Numbered from the stretch's first letter, positions 51,923 to 60,860 are shown. The stretch: 64,000 nt of DNA from JANPBY01 sp031430645 (GCA_031430645.1 JANPBY010000080.1:1-64000), one strand, 5' to 3'. A program made the numbers and translations. The notes: a model not told the origin generated them from the letters alone.

Positions 51923-53241
51923 GCGAGGTCCGGCCCGGGGGAGTCACCGAGTGAGGAGCGGCCGTGCGGCGTTGTGGCGCCGAAGGTTCTGGTCAGCTCG
52001 AGCTCCTCCTCGATCACGGCCGCGAGCCGGCGTACGCCCTCACGGATCCGTTCGGGTTCGGGGTAGCAGTAGGACAGGCGTAACGCCCCACGCGCTTGCG
52101 CCTCGGTCTTGGCGGCGCCGGCGTAGAACGCACTGCCGGGTACGTAGGCCACCCGCGCGGTGACGGCGCGCGGCAGCATCGCCCCGGCATCCAGCCCCTC
52201 GGGAAGGGTCACCCAGGAGTAGAAGCCGCCCGTCGGCCGGGTCCAGGTCGCGCCCTCCGGCATCATGGCCTCGAGCGCGCCGAGCAGGCTGTCACGCCGC
52301 TCCCGATAGATCTCCCGGAAGATCTTGACCTGGTCCAGCCAGGGTTCGGTGGCGAGGTAGGTCGAGACGGTCAGCTGGCTATAGGCGGAGGGGCACAGGA
52401 CCGAGGCCTCAGCGGCCAGGACGAGCTTCTCCCGGACCCCGTGCGGGGCGACCGCGTAGCCGACCCGTAGGCCGGCCGCCAAGATCTTGGAGAAAGACCC
52501 GAGGTAAATGACTCCCTCCGCGTCCGTGGCCCGCAAGGCTTGCGGGACCACTCCCTCGAAGCCGAGCAAGCCGTAGGGGTCATCCTCGAGAACGAGCAAG
52601 CCGGCCCGCTGTGCGATCTTGAGAATCTCTTGACGCCGCAACGGCCCTTGCGTCACCCCGGCCGGGTTGTGGTAGCTCGGCACTGTGTAAAGAAACTTCA
52701 CTCGGCGACCGGATGCCGCGAGGGCTTCAAGCGCCGCGGCCAACGCCTGAGGGACCAAGCCCTCGTCGTCCATCGCGACGTGGACAACGTCGACTTCGTA
52801 AGCGGCGAACGTTGAGAGCGCCCCGACATAGGACGGGGCCTCAGCGAGCACCACGTCACCCGGGTCGCAGAACACCCGGGTCACCAGGTCCAGTGCCTGC
52901 TGGGACCCTACGGTCACGACGACGTCATCGGGGTGCGCGTGCACACCGACCGTGGGAAGCACCTCAGCGGTGATCTGCTCGCGCAGCCCCACATCACCCT
53001 GGCCGGAGCCGTACTGCAGAGCCTGCTCCCCGCGCTCCCGGATGAGCCGCTGGACGGTCTCGGCGACGATCTCGAGGGGGAGAGCGGCGACGTAGGGCAT
53101 CCCGCCGGCCAACGACACGACTTCGGGGCGGGAAGCGACCGCGAACAGGGCGCGGACCTCCGACGCCGTCATGCCGTGAGTTCGGGCGGCATAGGAGTCG
53201 ACCCACGGGTCGAGGCGGCTGCCGCGCCGGGCTGGTCCCAT
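51919..53241 (-). CDS. PLP-dependent aminotransferase, class I/II (MocR-like fold, 2-aminoadipate type)
   Basis: 440 aa. ASRPEVVSLAGGMPYVAALPLE, LQYGSGQGDVGLREQITAEV, VTVGSQQALDLVTRVFCDPGDVVLAEAPSYVGALSTF, YTVPSYHNPAGVTQGPLRRQEIL, LVLEDDPYGLLGF, and the PLP lysine in YLGSFSKILAAGLRVGYAVA. This is the LysN/2-aminoadipate aminotransferase group; no HTH, so not a MocR regulator. Substrate not known; neighbourhood with ddl suggests amino acid or D-amino acid metabolism but does not prove it. Confidence 0.9.
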   Translation of the reverse strand: MGPARRGSRLDPWVDSYAARTHGMTASEVRALFAVASRPEVVSLAGGMPYVAALPLEIVAETVQRLIRERGEQALQYGSGQGDVGLREQITAEVLPTVGVHAHPDDVVVTVGSQQALDLVTRVFCDPGDVVLAEAPSYVGALSTFAAYEVDVVHVAMDDEGLVPQALAAALEALAASGRRVKFLYTVPSYHNPAGVTQGPLRRQEILKIAQRAGLLVLEDDPYGLLGFEGVVPQALRATDAEGVIYLGSFSKILAAGLRVGYAVAPHGVREKLVLAAEASVLCPSAYSQLTVSTYLATEPWLDQVKIFREIYRERRDSLLGALEAMMPEGATWTRPTGGFYSWVTLPEGLDAGAMLPRAVTARVAYVPGSAFYAGAAKTEAQARGALRLSYCYPEPERIREGVRRLAAVIEEELELTRTFGATTPHGRSSLGDSPGPDLA

Positions 53242-53300
53242 GGCTCTACGATGCCGTACTCGGGGTCCGGATCACGAACTCCAGGCTGTGAGGAGGCATC

Positions 53301-53489
53301 ATGCGCGTCCTTCGGTGGGTGGTGCTCGGGGTCTTGGCGGCGGCCGTCGGCGCCTTCGTGCTCGGCCTGCTTGCTCCGCGGCGGCGGTTGCCCGCCACAC
53401 CGGTCCCGATCTATGTCGCGCCGCCGCCGGCTGAGGATTCCTCGGTCGCGGTCGAGGACGCTGTGCCCTTGGCGCCGTCGGACGGGTGA
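53301..53489 (+). CDS. Small membrane protein, hypothetical
   Basis: 62 aa. The start ATG has GTGAGGAGG just seven bases upstream, a strong ribosome-binding site, which is the main argument for it. N-terminal helix MRVLRWVVLGVLAAAVGAFVLGLLAP, then a Pro-rich extracellular or cytoplasmic tail (PIYVAPPPAEDSSVAVEDAVPLAPSDG). No known domain. Divergent from the aminotransferase gene, convergent with cwlM. Confidence 0.7.
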   Translation: MRVLRWVVLGVLAAAVGAFVLGLLAPRRRLPATPVPIYVAPPPAEDSSVAVEDAVPLAPSDG

Positions 53490-53502
53490 GCGGCTGCACG
53501 TT

Positions 53503-53532
53503 GGATCGGGCTCAGCTGGATCGGGCTCAGCC
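53503..53532. repeat. 15-bp tandem duplication between the small gene and cwlM
   Basis: GGATCGGGCTCAGCT followed by GGATCGGGCTCAGCC, five bases before the cwlM stop. Same class as the other repeats. Confidence 0.95.
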
Positions 53533-53537
53533 CAGGT

Positions 53538-54695
53538 TCAACTGACGAGCTCGGGTAGCCGCAGCACACCGGTCGGGTGGTCGTCGTCGGAGGTCAAGTA
53601 CAACCGTTGGACCGCAACCGTGACAGCCTCGGCGACGGTGTCGCGGAAAGCGGGGTCCGCGAGCCGAGCCGAGTCTCCCGGATGGGTGAGATAGCCGAGT
53701 TCGATGCGGACGGCCGGCATCCGGGTGCGCCGCAGCAGGTCCCAGGTCTTGCCATGCGTCCGGCAATCCACCAAGTCGGTGCGGGCCACGATCTCGCGCT
53801 GAACCAGTCCGGCAAAGGTCTCCCCGACAGCTGAGTGCGCTCCACCGCCAGCGACGCCGTAGTAGTAGGTCGCCAGGCCGCTGGCGGCCGGTTCAGCTGA
53901 ACCGTCGGAGTGCAAGGAGATCACCAGGTCGGCTCGCGCGGCGTTGGCAAAGGCTGCGCGCGCTGACTCATCTGGACCGGGATCGTCCTCGGCCAGCCGA
54001 CCGCGCGTGAGATAAGCCGTGACGCCGAGTGCGCCCAGTCGGCCCTCGATGCGGGCCGCGAGGTCGGCCGCCACTACCGCCTCGGTCAGGCCGGCGCCGC
54101 AGTGTCCGGAATCAGCGCCACCGTGGCCGGGGTCGATGACCACGATCTTGCCCACGAGAGTGGGGCCACTCCGACGGATTCGCTCGGTCTCGCGCAGGGC
54201 CTGGGGCTCGCCGCCGGTGACAGTTCGGCTCAGCCGGTCCAACGCCATCAGCGTCTGCGGGCCGCAGAGCCCGTCATCGACCAACCCGACGTTTCGCTGG
54301 AAGTCACGAACGGCCCGGTCAGTCTGCCGACCGAAGATCCCGTCCACCCGACCGGAGTCGAAGCCCATGTCGAGCAGCCGCTGTTGCAGGGCGGCGACGT
54401 CGTCGCCCGTAGGCGGGTAGCCCACGGTCTGGTGGAGCACGCGGTCGCCGAGGCTCCACCGCGCCTCATCCAACAGACGCCACGTCTGGGGCCCGACGAT
54501 GCCATCCACGCTCGTGCCCCGTTGCTGCTGGAAGTGTCGTACGGCATCGTCGAGCGCGTCATCGAAGAGCGCCTCAGCGGGCGATCGGCCCGGTGCAGTG
54601 GGATCAAGGTTCGGCAGCACGCCCAGGTGTGTCAGGCGTCCACGGATCTCGGCCACTGCCGGGCCGGAGTCGCCGTGACGGTAGATCTGCTGCAC
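53538..54695 (-). CDS. cwlM: CwlM-like N-acetylmuramoyl-L-alanine amidase family protein
   Basis: 385 aa from GTG 54695. Two peptidoglycan-binding domains at the N-terminus (GDSGPAVAEIRGRLTHLGVL...FQQQRGTSVDGIVGPQTWRLLDEA, and DVAALQQRLLDMGFDSGRVDGIFGRQTDRAVRDFQRNVGLVDDGLCGPQTLMAL), then an amidase_3 domain (about 175-385): VVIDPGHGGADSGH, ligand Glu in LTEAVVAADLAARIE, ISLHSDGS (His) and VRIELGYLTHPGD (catalytic Glu). The Zn ligands look intact. No signal peptide. Order cwlM-trxA-trxB-rsmA-sigM matches M. tuberculosis Rv3915 to Rv3911; there, CwlM is cytoplasmic, phosphorylated by PknB and activates MurA. Confidence 0.9.
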   Translation of the reverse strand: MQQIYRHGDSGPAVAEIRGRLTHLGVLPNLDPTAPGRSPAEALFDDALDDAVRHFQQQRGTSVDGIVGPQTWRLLDEARWSLGDRVLHQTVGYPPTGDDVAALQQRLLDMGFDSGRVDGIFGRQTDRAVRDFQRNVGLVDDGLCGPQTLMALDRLSRTVTGGEPQALRETERIRRSGPTLVGKIVVIDPGHGGADSGHCGAGLTEAVVAADLAARIEGRLGALGVTAYLTRGRLAEDDPGPDESARAAFANAARADLVISLHSDGSAEPAASGLATYYYGVAGGGAHSAVGETFAGLVQREIVARTDLVDCRTHGKTWDLLRRTRMPAVRIELGYLTHPGDSARLADPAFRDTVAEAVTVAVQRLYLTSDDDHPTGVLRLPELVS

Positions 54696-54780
54696 GCGCC
54701 GGAGTCCTTTCGTGCGCTCGTGGCTCAGGCGAGCCGAGGCCGTTCGTGAGGATCGTACGCAACAGACCATCGAGGGAACA

Positions 54781-54800
54781 GGGTCCGAGGGCTCGGTCCC
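54781..54800 (-). terminator. Possible hairpin terminator after trxA
   Basis: GGGTCCGAG-GG-CTCGGTCCC pairs with one mismatch; starts 9 bp past the trxA stop on the minus strand. No U tract. Confidence 0.35.
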
Positions 54801-54808
54801 CGACCGGC

Positions 54809-55138
54809 TCAGCCGATGTAGTCGTGCAGATCCTTCAGCAGGGCCGACTTGGGCTTGGCTCCGACGATGGTCTTGACCACCTGGCCCCCGGAGAACACGC
54901 TCATGGTGGGGATCGACGTAATGCCGTACGACGCTGAGATCTGCGGGTTCTCGTCGACGTTCAGCTTGACGACGGTGATCTTGTCCGCGTGCTCCCCGGC
55001 GATCTCCTCGAGGATGGGGGCAACCTGACGGCACGGTCCGCACCACTCGGCCCAGAAGTCGACGAGCACCGGCTTGTCGCTCTGCAGGACATCGACAAGG
55101 AATGAGTCGTCGGTTACGGCTTTGGTGTTGGCGCCCAC
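54809..55138 (-). CDS. trxA: Thioredoxin
   Basis: 109 aa. Active site FWAEWCGPCRQVAPILEEIAGEH, then KLNVDENPQISASYGITSIPTMSVFSGGQVVKTIVGA with the cis-Pro. Reduces cytoplasmic disulfides using electrons from the trxB product, whose gene lies 69 bp upstream on the same strand. Equivalent of TrxC in M. tuberculosis. Confidence 0.97.
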   Translation of the reverse strand: MGANTKAVTDDSFLVDVLQSDKPVLVDFWAEWCGPCRQVAPILEEIAGEHADKITVVKLNVDENPQISASYGITSIPTMSVFSGGQVVKTIVGAKPKSALLKDLHDYIG

Positions 55139-55207
55139 GGGGGGTCTCCTCTTTGGGGATGGGTGAGTCGGGCAGGGAGTGGTGTGAGAGGTATCGCGTC
55201 CGACAAG

Positions 55208-56194
55208 TCAGACGCCTGCTGCAACGGCGTGGGTCGTGGTCGAACCGGCCGTGGCGGCGTCCTCGAGATCGGCGAGGAACCGCTCAGCGTCCAGGGAGGC
55301 TGCGCAGCCGGTGCCCGCCGCGGTGACTGCCTGGCGGTAGACGTGGTCCACAAGGTCTCCGCAGGCGAACACGCCGGCGAGGTTTGTTGCTTGCGTGCGA
55401 CCTTCGACCAGGACGTAGCCTTCGTCGTCGAGGTCGACCTGGCCGGCCAACAGCTCAGACCGCGGGTCGTGGCCGATGGCAACGAAGACGCCGGTCACCG
55501 CCAGATCTCGTTCGGTGCCGCTGAGGGTGTCGCGCAGTCGTACGCCGCTGACCTTGTCCTCACCGTGAATGGCGACGACCTCACTGTTCCAGGCGAAGGA
55601 GATCTTGTCGTTAGCGAAGGCTCGGTCCTGCATGACCTTGGAGGCGCGCAGGACGTCGCGACGGTGGACCAGGGTCACCGTCTCGGCGAACCGGGTAAGG
55701 AACGTGGCCTCTTCGAGTGCTGTATCGCCACCACCTACGACGACGATGTGCTGGCCTTTGAAGAAGAAACCGTCGCACGTGGCACACCATGAGACGCCCC
55801 GCCCGGAGAGCCGTTTTTCGTCGGGCAGGCCGAGCTCGCGGTAGCCAGACCCGGTCGCCAAGATGACTGCGTGGGCGCTGTGGGTGTTGCCGGAGCCGTC
55901 AGTGACGATCTTCACGTCGCCGGCTAGGTCGACAGCGGTGATGTCATCGGTGATCAACTCGGCGCCGAAGCGCTCAGCCTGCGCCCGGAGGGAGTCCATC
56001 AGGTCCGGGCCCATGACCCCGTCGGGGAAGCCGGGGAAGTTTTCGACATCGGTGGTGTTCATGAGGGCGCCGCCGGCGGTGACTGAACCCTCGAAGACCA
56101 GCGGGGAAAGGTTGGCGCGAGCCGCGTAGATCGCGGCGGTATAGCCCGCCGGGCCAGACCCGATGATGATGACGTTGCGAATCTCGTCGCTCAC
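55208..56194 (-). CDS. trxB: Thioredoxin reductase
   Basis: 328 aa from GTG 56194 (GAGAGGA upstream), trimming an unlikely 44-residue extension. FAD domain IRNVIIIGSGPAGYTAAIYAARANLSPLVFEG, LPDEKRLSGRGVSWCATCDGFFFKGQHIVVVGGGDTALEEATFLTRF with the redox CATC pair and NADPH-binding GGGDTALEEA, and C-terminal GVFACGDLVDHVYRQAVTAAGTGCAASLDAERFL. Feeds TrxA. Confidence 0.97.
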   Translation of the reverse strand: MSDEIRNVIIIGSGPAGYTAAIYAARANLSPLVFEGSVTAGGALMNTTDVENFPGFPDGVMGPDLMDSLRAQAERFGAELITDDITAVDLAGDVKIVTDGSGNTHSAHAVILATGSGYRELGLPDEKRLSGRGVSWCATCDGFFFKGQHIVVVGGGDTALEEATFLTRFAETVTLVHRRDVLRASKVMQDRAFANDKISFAWNSEVVAIHGEDKVSGVRLRDTLSGTERDLAVTGVFVAIGHDPRSELLAGQVDLDDEGYVLVEGRTQATNLAGVFACGDLVDHVYRQAVTAAGTGCAASLDAERFLADLEDAATAGSTTTHAVAAGV

Positions 56195-56339
56195 TGCTGT
56201 CCTCTCGTCCCCGGGCTGCCGGCCATCCGTGCTGCTATTCGTGCTGCCATCCGTGGAACACAGCCTAGGGCTCGGGCATTCCAGCCTCTGGACGGACAGC
56301 ACTGGGGGCAGCCCTGGGGACTGCACTGAACCGAATGGC

Positions 56340-57176
56340 TCAGGGTCGGGCTACGGCCGCGTAGTAGATCAAGAAGGAGTCGTCGACCACTGCGGGGTCA
56401 CCGCAGCCCGCCGTAACGACATAGACATCGACCCGCTTCGGGGTCTCGCCCGGCAGGACGACGACGGCCACTGGGGTGGCCTCCCAGGTGCCGGCGTCGA
56501 CGGCAACAGGCCGCTCGGTTGTCCCATCGACCAGCTTGGTGACGCAGGTTGCGAGCGGGCTGGTCGTGCGCGGTGCCCGACGCACCAAGGATTCGACCTC
56601 GCCAGTGGCCGGATCCGGCGTCGGGGAGACTCCCGGATCGGTGCCGTTGTCTTCGCTCTCCACCCACGCGCTCAGCGGGGCACCCGGGGCGCTGGCCGCC
56701 TGGACCAAGCCAGTGACCTGGGTGGAGAGGTCGGCCTTGGAGTAGGCAGCGCCTGAATTGGTCAACAGGGTCGCGGTCTGAGCCTTGGCGCCGCCCTCGG
56801 ACGTCGGTGCTGCTCCGCCGGCGGTGTCTGCCGGACCGCCACCGGATCCGTCGAAGAACTGGGTGCCGACAACGACGGCGCCGAAGACGAGGACTACCGC
56901 CGCGGCACTGGAGAGGACGCGTGAACGGCGGGCGGTGCGCGCCTGGCGTTCACGGGCGGAGGGCAAGACGCTGACGTTGGTGGCACCGCTCGCGGCCCAC
57001 GCCGGGACAGGCCCGGACAGGGGGAGTTCCGCCGCGAGCGCTGCAGCGATCCGGTCCGAGACGTCGACGGGCATCGACACCTCGGGCAGGCCGGCCAAAA
57101 GAGCGCTGATCGCAGCATCGTCGAGGGGGTCGATCAATGGCGCGTCGAGCTGTTCGGAGTCAGCGTCGTCGGTCAT
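56340..57176 (-). CDS. rsmA: Putative anti-sigma factor of SigM (RsmA position)
   Basis: 278 aa from ATG 57176, overlapping the sigM stop (ATGA). Cytoplasmic N-terminal part (about 1-85, DDAAISALLAGLPEVSMPVDVSDRIAAALAAE), one membrane helix (VLSSAAAVVLVFGAVVVGTQFF, about 88-110) and a 165-residue extracytoplasmic region with two cysteines. No HxxxCxxC zinc motif. The topology and tight coupling fit an ECF anti-sigma factor, like RsmA in mycobacteria, but sequence resemblance is weak. trxB lies downstream, suggesting disulfide-stress regulation. Confidence 0.72.
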   Translation of the reverse strand: MTDDADSEQLDAPLIDPLDDAAISALLAGLPEVSMPVDVSDRIAAALAAELPLSGPVPAWAASGATNVSVLPSARERQARTARRSRVLSSAAAVVLVFGAVVVGTQFFDGSGGGPADTAGGAAPTSEGGAKAQTATLLTNSGAAYSKADLSTQVTGLVQAASAPGAPLSAWVESEDNGTDPGVSPTPDPATGEVESLVRRAPRTTSPLATCVTKLVDGTTERPVAVDAGTWEATPVAVVVLPGETPKRVDVYVVTAGCGDPAVVDDSFLIYYAAVARP

Positions 57177-57865
57177 CTGCGGCCACCTCCTCCGGTGCGT
57201 TGCTCGGGCGGTCCATCGGGAACGTCTGGCGGTGGGACGTGGCCCCCGCCCGGCTGGTTCCCGTCGGTTGGCTGCCGAAGATGGGCGAGCAGCGGTGCAA
57301 GCCGGGCCCGCCCCCGAAAACACCTGCTCTTGACGGTGCCGGGAGCGCAGTCCAGGACTCGCGCGGCGTCATCGACGGAGTAGCCCTGCACGTCAACGAG
57401 GACCAGGGCTGCTCGCTGTTCGGGCGGAAGGGTAGCGAGAGCGTCCTGAATGACCAGCGAGGTTTCGCGCGCGGCCATGGCGTCGCCTTGAGCGGGGATC
57501 CGCTCGGCATCCTCAGGAAGGGGCACGGCGGGGCGTGCGGCCTGCCGCCTCAACAGGTCCAGGCTCGCGTTCACGACGATGCGGTGCAGCCACGTGGTGA
57601 CTGCCGCCTCGCCTCGGTAGGAAGCTGCGTTGCGATAGGCCGAGACCAGCGCTTCTTGGACTGCGTCGGCTGCATCCTCGCGATTGCCGGTGGTCCGTAG
57701 CGCGACGGCCCACAGTCGACTCTGGTGACGGCGCACCAGCTCAGCGAAGGCCGTGGGATCCCCGGTGACGTGGGCGGCGAGCAAAGCCCGATCATCACGA
57801 GCGACGCCGAGAGTCGCCTCGTCCGCAGCCCCGGTCACGACGAGCGAGCCTACGCGGTGTGACAC
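57173..57865 (-). CDS. sigM: ECF sigma factor SigM
   Basis: 230 aa (GTG 57865; GTG 57838 also possible). Sigma region 2: DPTAFAELVRRHQSRLWAVALRTTGNREDAADAVQEALVSAYRNAASYRGEAAVTTWLHRIVVNASLDLLRR. Region 4: LPPEQRAALVLVDVQGYSVDDAARVLDCAPGTVKSRCFRGRARLAPLL. The Pro/Gly-rich tail (about 195-230) is longer than usual. Directs stress promoters; in mycobacteria SigM sits next to trxB2/trxC as here. Confidence 0.92.
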   Translation of the reverse strand: MSHRVGSLVVTGAADEATLGVARDDRALLAAHVTGDPTAFAELVRRHQSRLWAVALRTTGNREDAADAVQEALVSAYRNAASYRGEAAVTTWLHRIVVNASLDLLRRQAARPAVPLPEDAERIPAQGDAMAARETSLVIQDALATLPPEQRAALVLVDVQGYSVDDAARVLDCAPGTVKSRCFRGRARLAPLLAHLRQPTDGNQPGGGHVPPPDVPDGPPEQRTGGGGRR

Positions 57866-57923
57866 CGCAGCCCAGGGATGCCGAGCCGTCCACTGCTGTC
57901 ATCAAGATCGGGCTCGCTGAAGA

Positions 57924-59303
57924 TCAAGCTCGGGCGACGGTGATCTCGATGATCCCTCCTCGATAGGTCGTCCCGTCGGCAGGCAGTTCGGTGAGCCACA
58001 CCAGGACGTACCTGGCCTGGACCGGATCGGGAGCCCGCAAGGCGACCAGCTCGCCCACGTTGATCGCCGAACCAAAGGGTGTGAAGTCCTCGGGGGCCGC
58101 CCTCAAAGTCGGCGCGACCCTGACCTCGAGCGTCGTGCCAGCGCCGACCAGGTTGAGCCGGACTGCGCCGACGGTCTCAATCCTGCCTAGGTCGAACACC
58201 ACCCCGACCCCTGGCTTGGGTGCAAGGTCGGCCTGCGCGTAGGAAACCGTCCGCCAGGCAGTTGCTAGGTTGCCGTCGAAGGCGAGAGGGACCAGTTCGG
58301 GCTTCTCCCGACCGTTGCCGCCAGGGTCGAAGTCAATCCCGGCCTGAACCGGAACTCGGCCGGTCTGGTCAGGAGGAGCTGATGGCGACGGCAGGGCGCT
58401 GGAGGTCGGCGAGGGAGAGCCGCCTGGCGCGCGGCCTCGCCCCTGATCGGCGCTGTCGTCCTGAACCAGCAGAAAGCCGACCCAGGCCGCCGCAGCCAGT
58501 GCGGCAACGATGGCGAGGACGCCGACCCGGGTCGTGGCCCCTCGGCGGGTGGTCCTGCTGCTGCCCCTGTGATCAGCTGCGGACCGGTCTTCGGCACGGC
58601 GTCCCAGGCAGCCCAGGACGTGTTCGAGGCTGAGCACCACGTCGTGGATGTCGTCCGGGGGGTTCGCCAGCCCTGTCGAGAGCGCTTGGTCGAGCTCCTT
58701 TGGCACCCCGGCGCGCACCTGTCGCGGCCGCACGACCGAGCCGTTCCGGCCGGCACTGGGCCAACGCCCGGTTACCGCGGCGTAGGTCACCGCCAACGCA
58801 CCCCAGGAATCTGCCGAGTCGGGTGAATCGGGGGGCTCGGCGGCCCCCGGCTCGAGCGCGGCCGTGGTCGCAAGCCCGGCGAGTTTCGGGTGCCCGTCCT
58901 CGGTGAGCCAGACGTCGGCCAGGCCAACGGAGCCGTGCCGTACGCCCCCGGCATGAGCGACGTGCAGAGCTCGAGCCACCCGCAGACCCAGCGCGCATGA
59001 CTCGGTTGCGGGAAGCGGTCCAGCCAGGAGCCGGTCAGCCAGGGTTTCGCCGGAGGCCCACTCGCTGACCACCAACAAGTCGCCGCCGCCTGGGTCCACC
59101 ACGTCATAGATGTGCAAGAGGCCGGCGTCGGTGACGCAGGCGGCCTGTCTTGCGCGGTCCGCAGTTTGTGCGCGTCGAGGGTGCTCGGCCGTCACGACCA
59201 GGACACCCACATGGCGTCGAAGCACGGTGTCGGTGGCCCGCCAGCTGGACCACTGATCCCCGGAGACGACCCGGTCCTCCAGGACGTAGCGGTCAGTGGG
59301 CAC
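57924..59303 (-). CDS. Membrane pseudokinase with discoidin-like domain, MurJ partner (unfused)
   Basis: 459 aa from GTG 59303; start uncertain. A kinase-like domain (about 1-250) has lost catalytic residues: the HRD triad reads RHGSVGLADVWL, the DFG reads LAG, and the Lys strand is RRHVGVLVV. One membrane helix (VGVLAIVAALAAAAWVGFLLV, about 285-305) is followed by a Ser/Pro linker and a C-terminal beta-sandwich (AFDGNLATAWRTVSYAQADLAPKPGVGVVFDLGRIETVGAVRLNLVGAGTTLEVRVAP), a discoidin-like fold. This is the arrangement of the C-terminal half of mycobacterial MviN/Rv3910; here it is a separate gene. Confidence 0.82.
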   Translation of the reverse strand: MPTDRYVLEDRVVSGDQWSSWRATDTVLRRHVGVLVVTAEHPRRAQTADRARQAACVTDAGLLHIYDVVDPGGGDLLVVSEWASGETLADRLLAGPLPATESCALGLRVARALHVAHAGGVRHGSVGLADVWLTEDGHPKLAGLATTAALEPGAAEPPDSPDSADSWGALAVTYAAVTGRWPSAGRNGSVVRPRQVRAGVPKELDQALSTGLANPPDDIHDVVLSLEHVLGCLGRRAEDRSAADHRGSSRTTRRGATTRVGVLAIVAALAAAAWVGFLLVQDDSADQGRGRAPGGSPSPTSSALPSPSAPPDQTGRVPVQAGIDFDPGGNGREKPELVPLAFDGNLATAWRTVSYAQADLAPKPGVGVVFDLGRIETVGAVRLNLVGAGTTLEVRVAPTLRAAPEDFTPFGSAINVGELVALRAPDPVQARYVLVWLTELPADGTTYRGGIIEITVARA

Positions 59304-59347
59304 TGGTCGAGCGTAGGCGAGTGGCTGGGTCGCGCCCGCGTCGTCGG

Positions 59348-60442
59348 TCAGGTCGTCGGTCGCGTGGCGCCGATGTACCCGTCGAGGTAGACCCTCGCGT
59401 AGCGGACGACGTCCCCGGTGTGCGGGGCGTGGATCATCCACCCGGCCCCGACATAAAGGGCGACGTGGTGGATGGTGGTCGGGTCGTTGACGTTGTTCGC
59501 CCAGAAGAGCAGGTCACCGGGCTGAAGATCGGCTAGCGCCGGGTGCGGACCAACGGTCCATTGCTGGCGCGAGGTACGCGGGAGCCCGACGCCGGCCAGG
59601 GCGTACGCCCAGCGGGTGAGCCCGCTGCAGTCGAAGCTGTCCGGACCGTTGGCGGCATAGACGTACGGAACTCCGCGGACGCTGTCAGCGGCTCTCAGGG
59701 CCACCCCAGCGGCGGTGGCCTCCGACGGAAGCTGGGTCGGAAGCGGCCCACTCGCGCCGAGCTGCACGGCGGCTCGCTCAGCGGCCGCCCGGGCCTGCGC
59801 TGCACGCCACTCCTCGGTGAGTTTCCGCACCGTGGCCCCGGCGTCATCGAGGGCACTTTGGTGGGCGGCGAGCAGGGATTGGATCTCGTCCTCGGCGATG
59901 CGAGCAGTCGCTTCGAGCTCGGTCTGGCGCTCGGAGAGCGCGGTGAGCTCGAGCTGCAGCCGGGCCGCGTCCGCGACGGCATCGGCGTCAACTTCCGCCG
60001 AGCCTCGGTCCCTGTCGAGCACGCGATCGACGGAATCCATCCGGGCGAGCACGTCGACCAGGGAGCCGCCGTCGAGCACGGTGGCGTACAGCCCGGTTTG
60101 CCCACCACTCATGTACAGCGCCCGCACCCGTTCATTCGTAGCCGCCCGGCTTCGCTGCGCGGCTGTCGAGAGATCCGCGAGGGTGTTTTTTGCCGTCAGC
60201 TCTTGGGAGACCAGTCGGCCAAGCTCGTCCTGCGCCCCGGCGAGCTGCTCGCCGGCCATCTCGACCTGCTCTTCGAGTTCGCTGACTTGGGCCGCGAGCT
60301 TCTTGGCTTTGGCCTTGGCCGCTTGGATCCCGTCAGGTTCTGCCTGAACCGGGGTTCCAACGAGTGACAGCATCAGGGCGGCGAGCAGGATTGCTGCCCC
60401 GGGCAAGGCTCTTGTCCGGAAACGGTCGTGCATGAGAGGCAT
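59348..60442 (-). CDS. NlpC/P60 peptidoglycan endopeptidase
   Basis: 364 aa (ATG 60442 or 60433). Signal peptide (LPGAAILLAALMLSLVGTPVQA). A long coiled-coil (about 37-215: QAAKAKAKKLAAQVSELEEQVEMAGEQLAGAQDELGRLV... and ARLQLELTALSERQTELEATARIAEDEIQSLLAAHQSALDDAGATVRKLTEEWRAAQARAAAERAAV) as in RipA/RipC. The NlpC/P60 domain ends the protein: DSFDCSGLTRWAYA (Cys), TSRQQ, HHVALYVGAGWMIHAPHTGDVV (His). Cleaves D-Glu to mDAP bonds in stem peptides during division. Lies between pseudokinase and murJ, where other genomes have none. Confidence 0.92.
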   Translation of the reverse strand: MPLMHDRFRTRALPGAAILLAALMLSLVGTPVQAEPDGIQAAKAKAKKLAAQVSELEEQVEMAGEQLAGAQDELGRLVSQELTAKNTLADLSTAAQRSRAATNERVRALYMSGGQTGLYATVLDGGSLVDVLARMDSVDRVLDRDRGSAEVDADAVADAARLQLELTALSERQTELEATARIAEDEIQSLLAAHQSALDDAGATVRKLTEEWRAAQARAAAERAAVQLGASGPLPTQLPSEATAAGVALRAADSVRGVPYVYAANGPDSFDCSGLTRWAYALAGVGLPRTSRQQWTVGPHPALADLQPGDLLFWANNVNDPTTIHHVALYVGAGWMIHAPHTGDVVRYARVYLDGYIGATRPTT

Positions 60443-60455
60443 GGGGCGGGTCGAC

Positions 60456-60860
60456 TCAGGTACTCGGAGCCACGGAGCTGGTTTCGATCGTCGCCTCGAT
60501 CTCGGTCAGTCCCCGGGTGATCGACAGCCGGTAGGCAGCCAGGGTCTTTGCCGTCGTCGTGAGCGTGAACCGGACCGTGTCGGTGGAGGGGTCAATGGAA
60601 AAGCTCTGGGGGATGATGACCTCACCGGTTGTGCTCAGGGTGGCTTGGGCGGCCTCGTAGGCTGCTTGTGCGTCTTGGGTCTGGCGCCAGGTTTCCCCGG
60701 CGACGTCGGCAGCAGACGCGCCATGGTCCGCAGCGGAGACGCGGTGGTAGGCGATCGAGACTCCGTCGTACACGAGCACCCCGACGAGGCCGAGGAGCAG
60801 CAGGAGCTTGGTCAGCCCGCCAAGAGCGACACTGCCGCGCTCCGAACGGAGGGCGTTCAT
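60456..60860 (-). CDS. Small membrane-anchored protein, possible TadE-like or pilin-like
   Basis: 134 aa. Begins MNALRSERGSVALGGLTKLLLLLGLVGVLVYDGVSIAYHRVSAADHGASAADVAGETWRQTQDAQAAYEAA. The start (RSERGSVALGGLTK plus hydrophobic helix) resembles TadE/TadF prepilin-like leaders (xRGxVxxE-type), though the usual glutamate at position 5 is not evident. The rest is an extracytoplasmic beta-rich domain with FTLTTTAKTLAAYRLSITRGLTEIEATIE. No known family assigned. Sits between NlpC/P60 and murJ. Confidence 0.68.
   Translation of the reverse strand: MNALRSERGSVALGGLTKLLLLLGLVGVLVYDGVSIAYHRVSAADHGASAADVAGETWRQTQDAQAAYEAAQATLSTTGEVIIPQSFSIDPSTDTVRFTLTTTAKTLAAYRLSITRGLTEIEATIETSSVAPST

Noticed and set aside
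60443..60455. A c-di-AMP (ydaO-type) riboswitch before the NlpC/P60 gene
   Set aside because: Such elements often precede actinobacterial wall-hydrolase genes, but only 13 bp separate it from the upstream gene, leaving no room.
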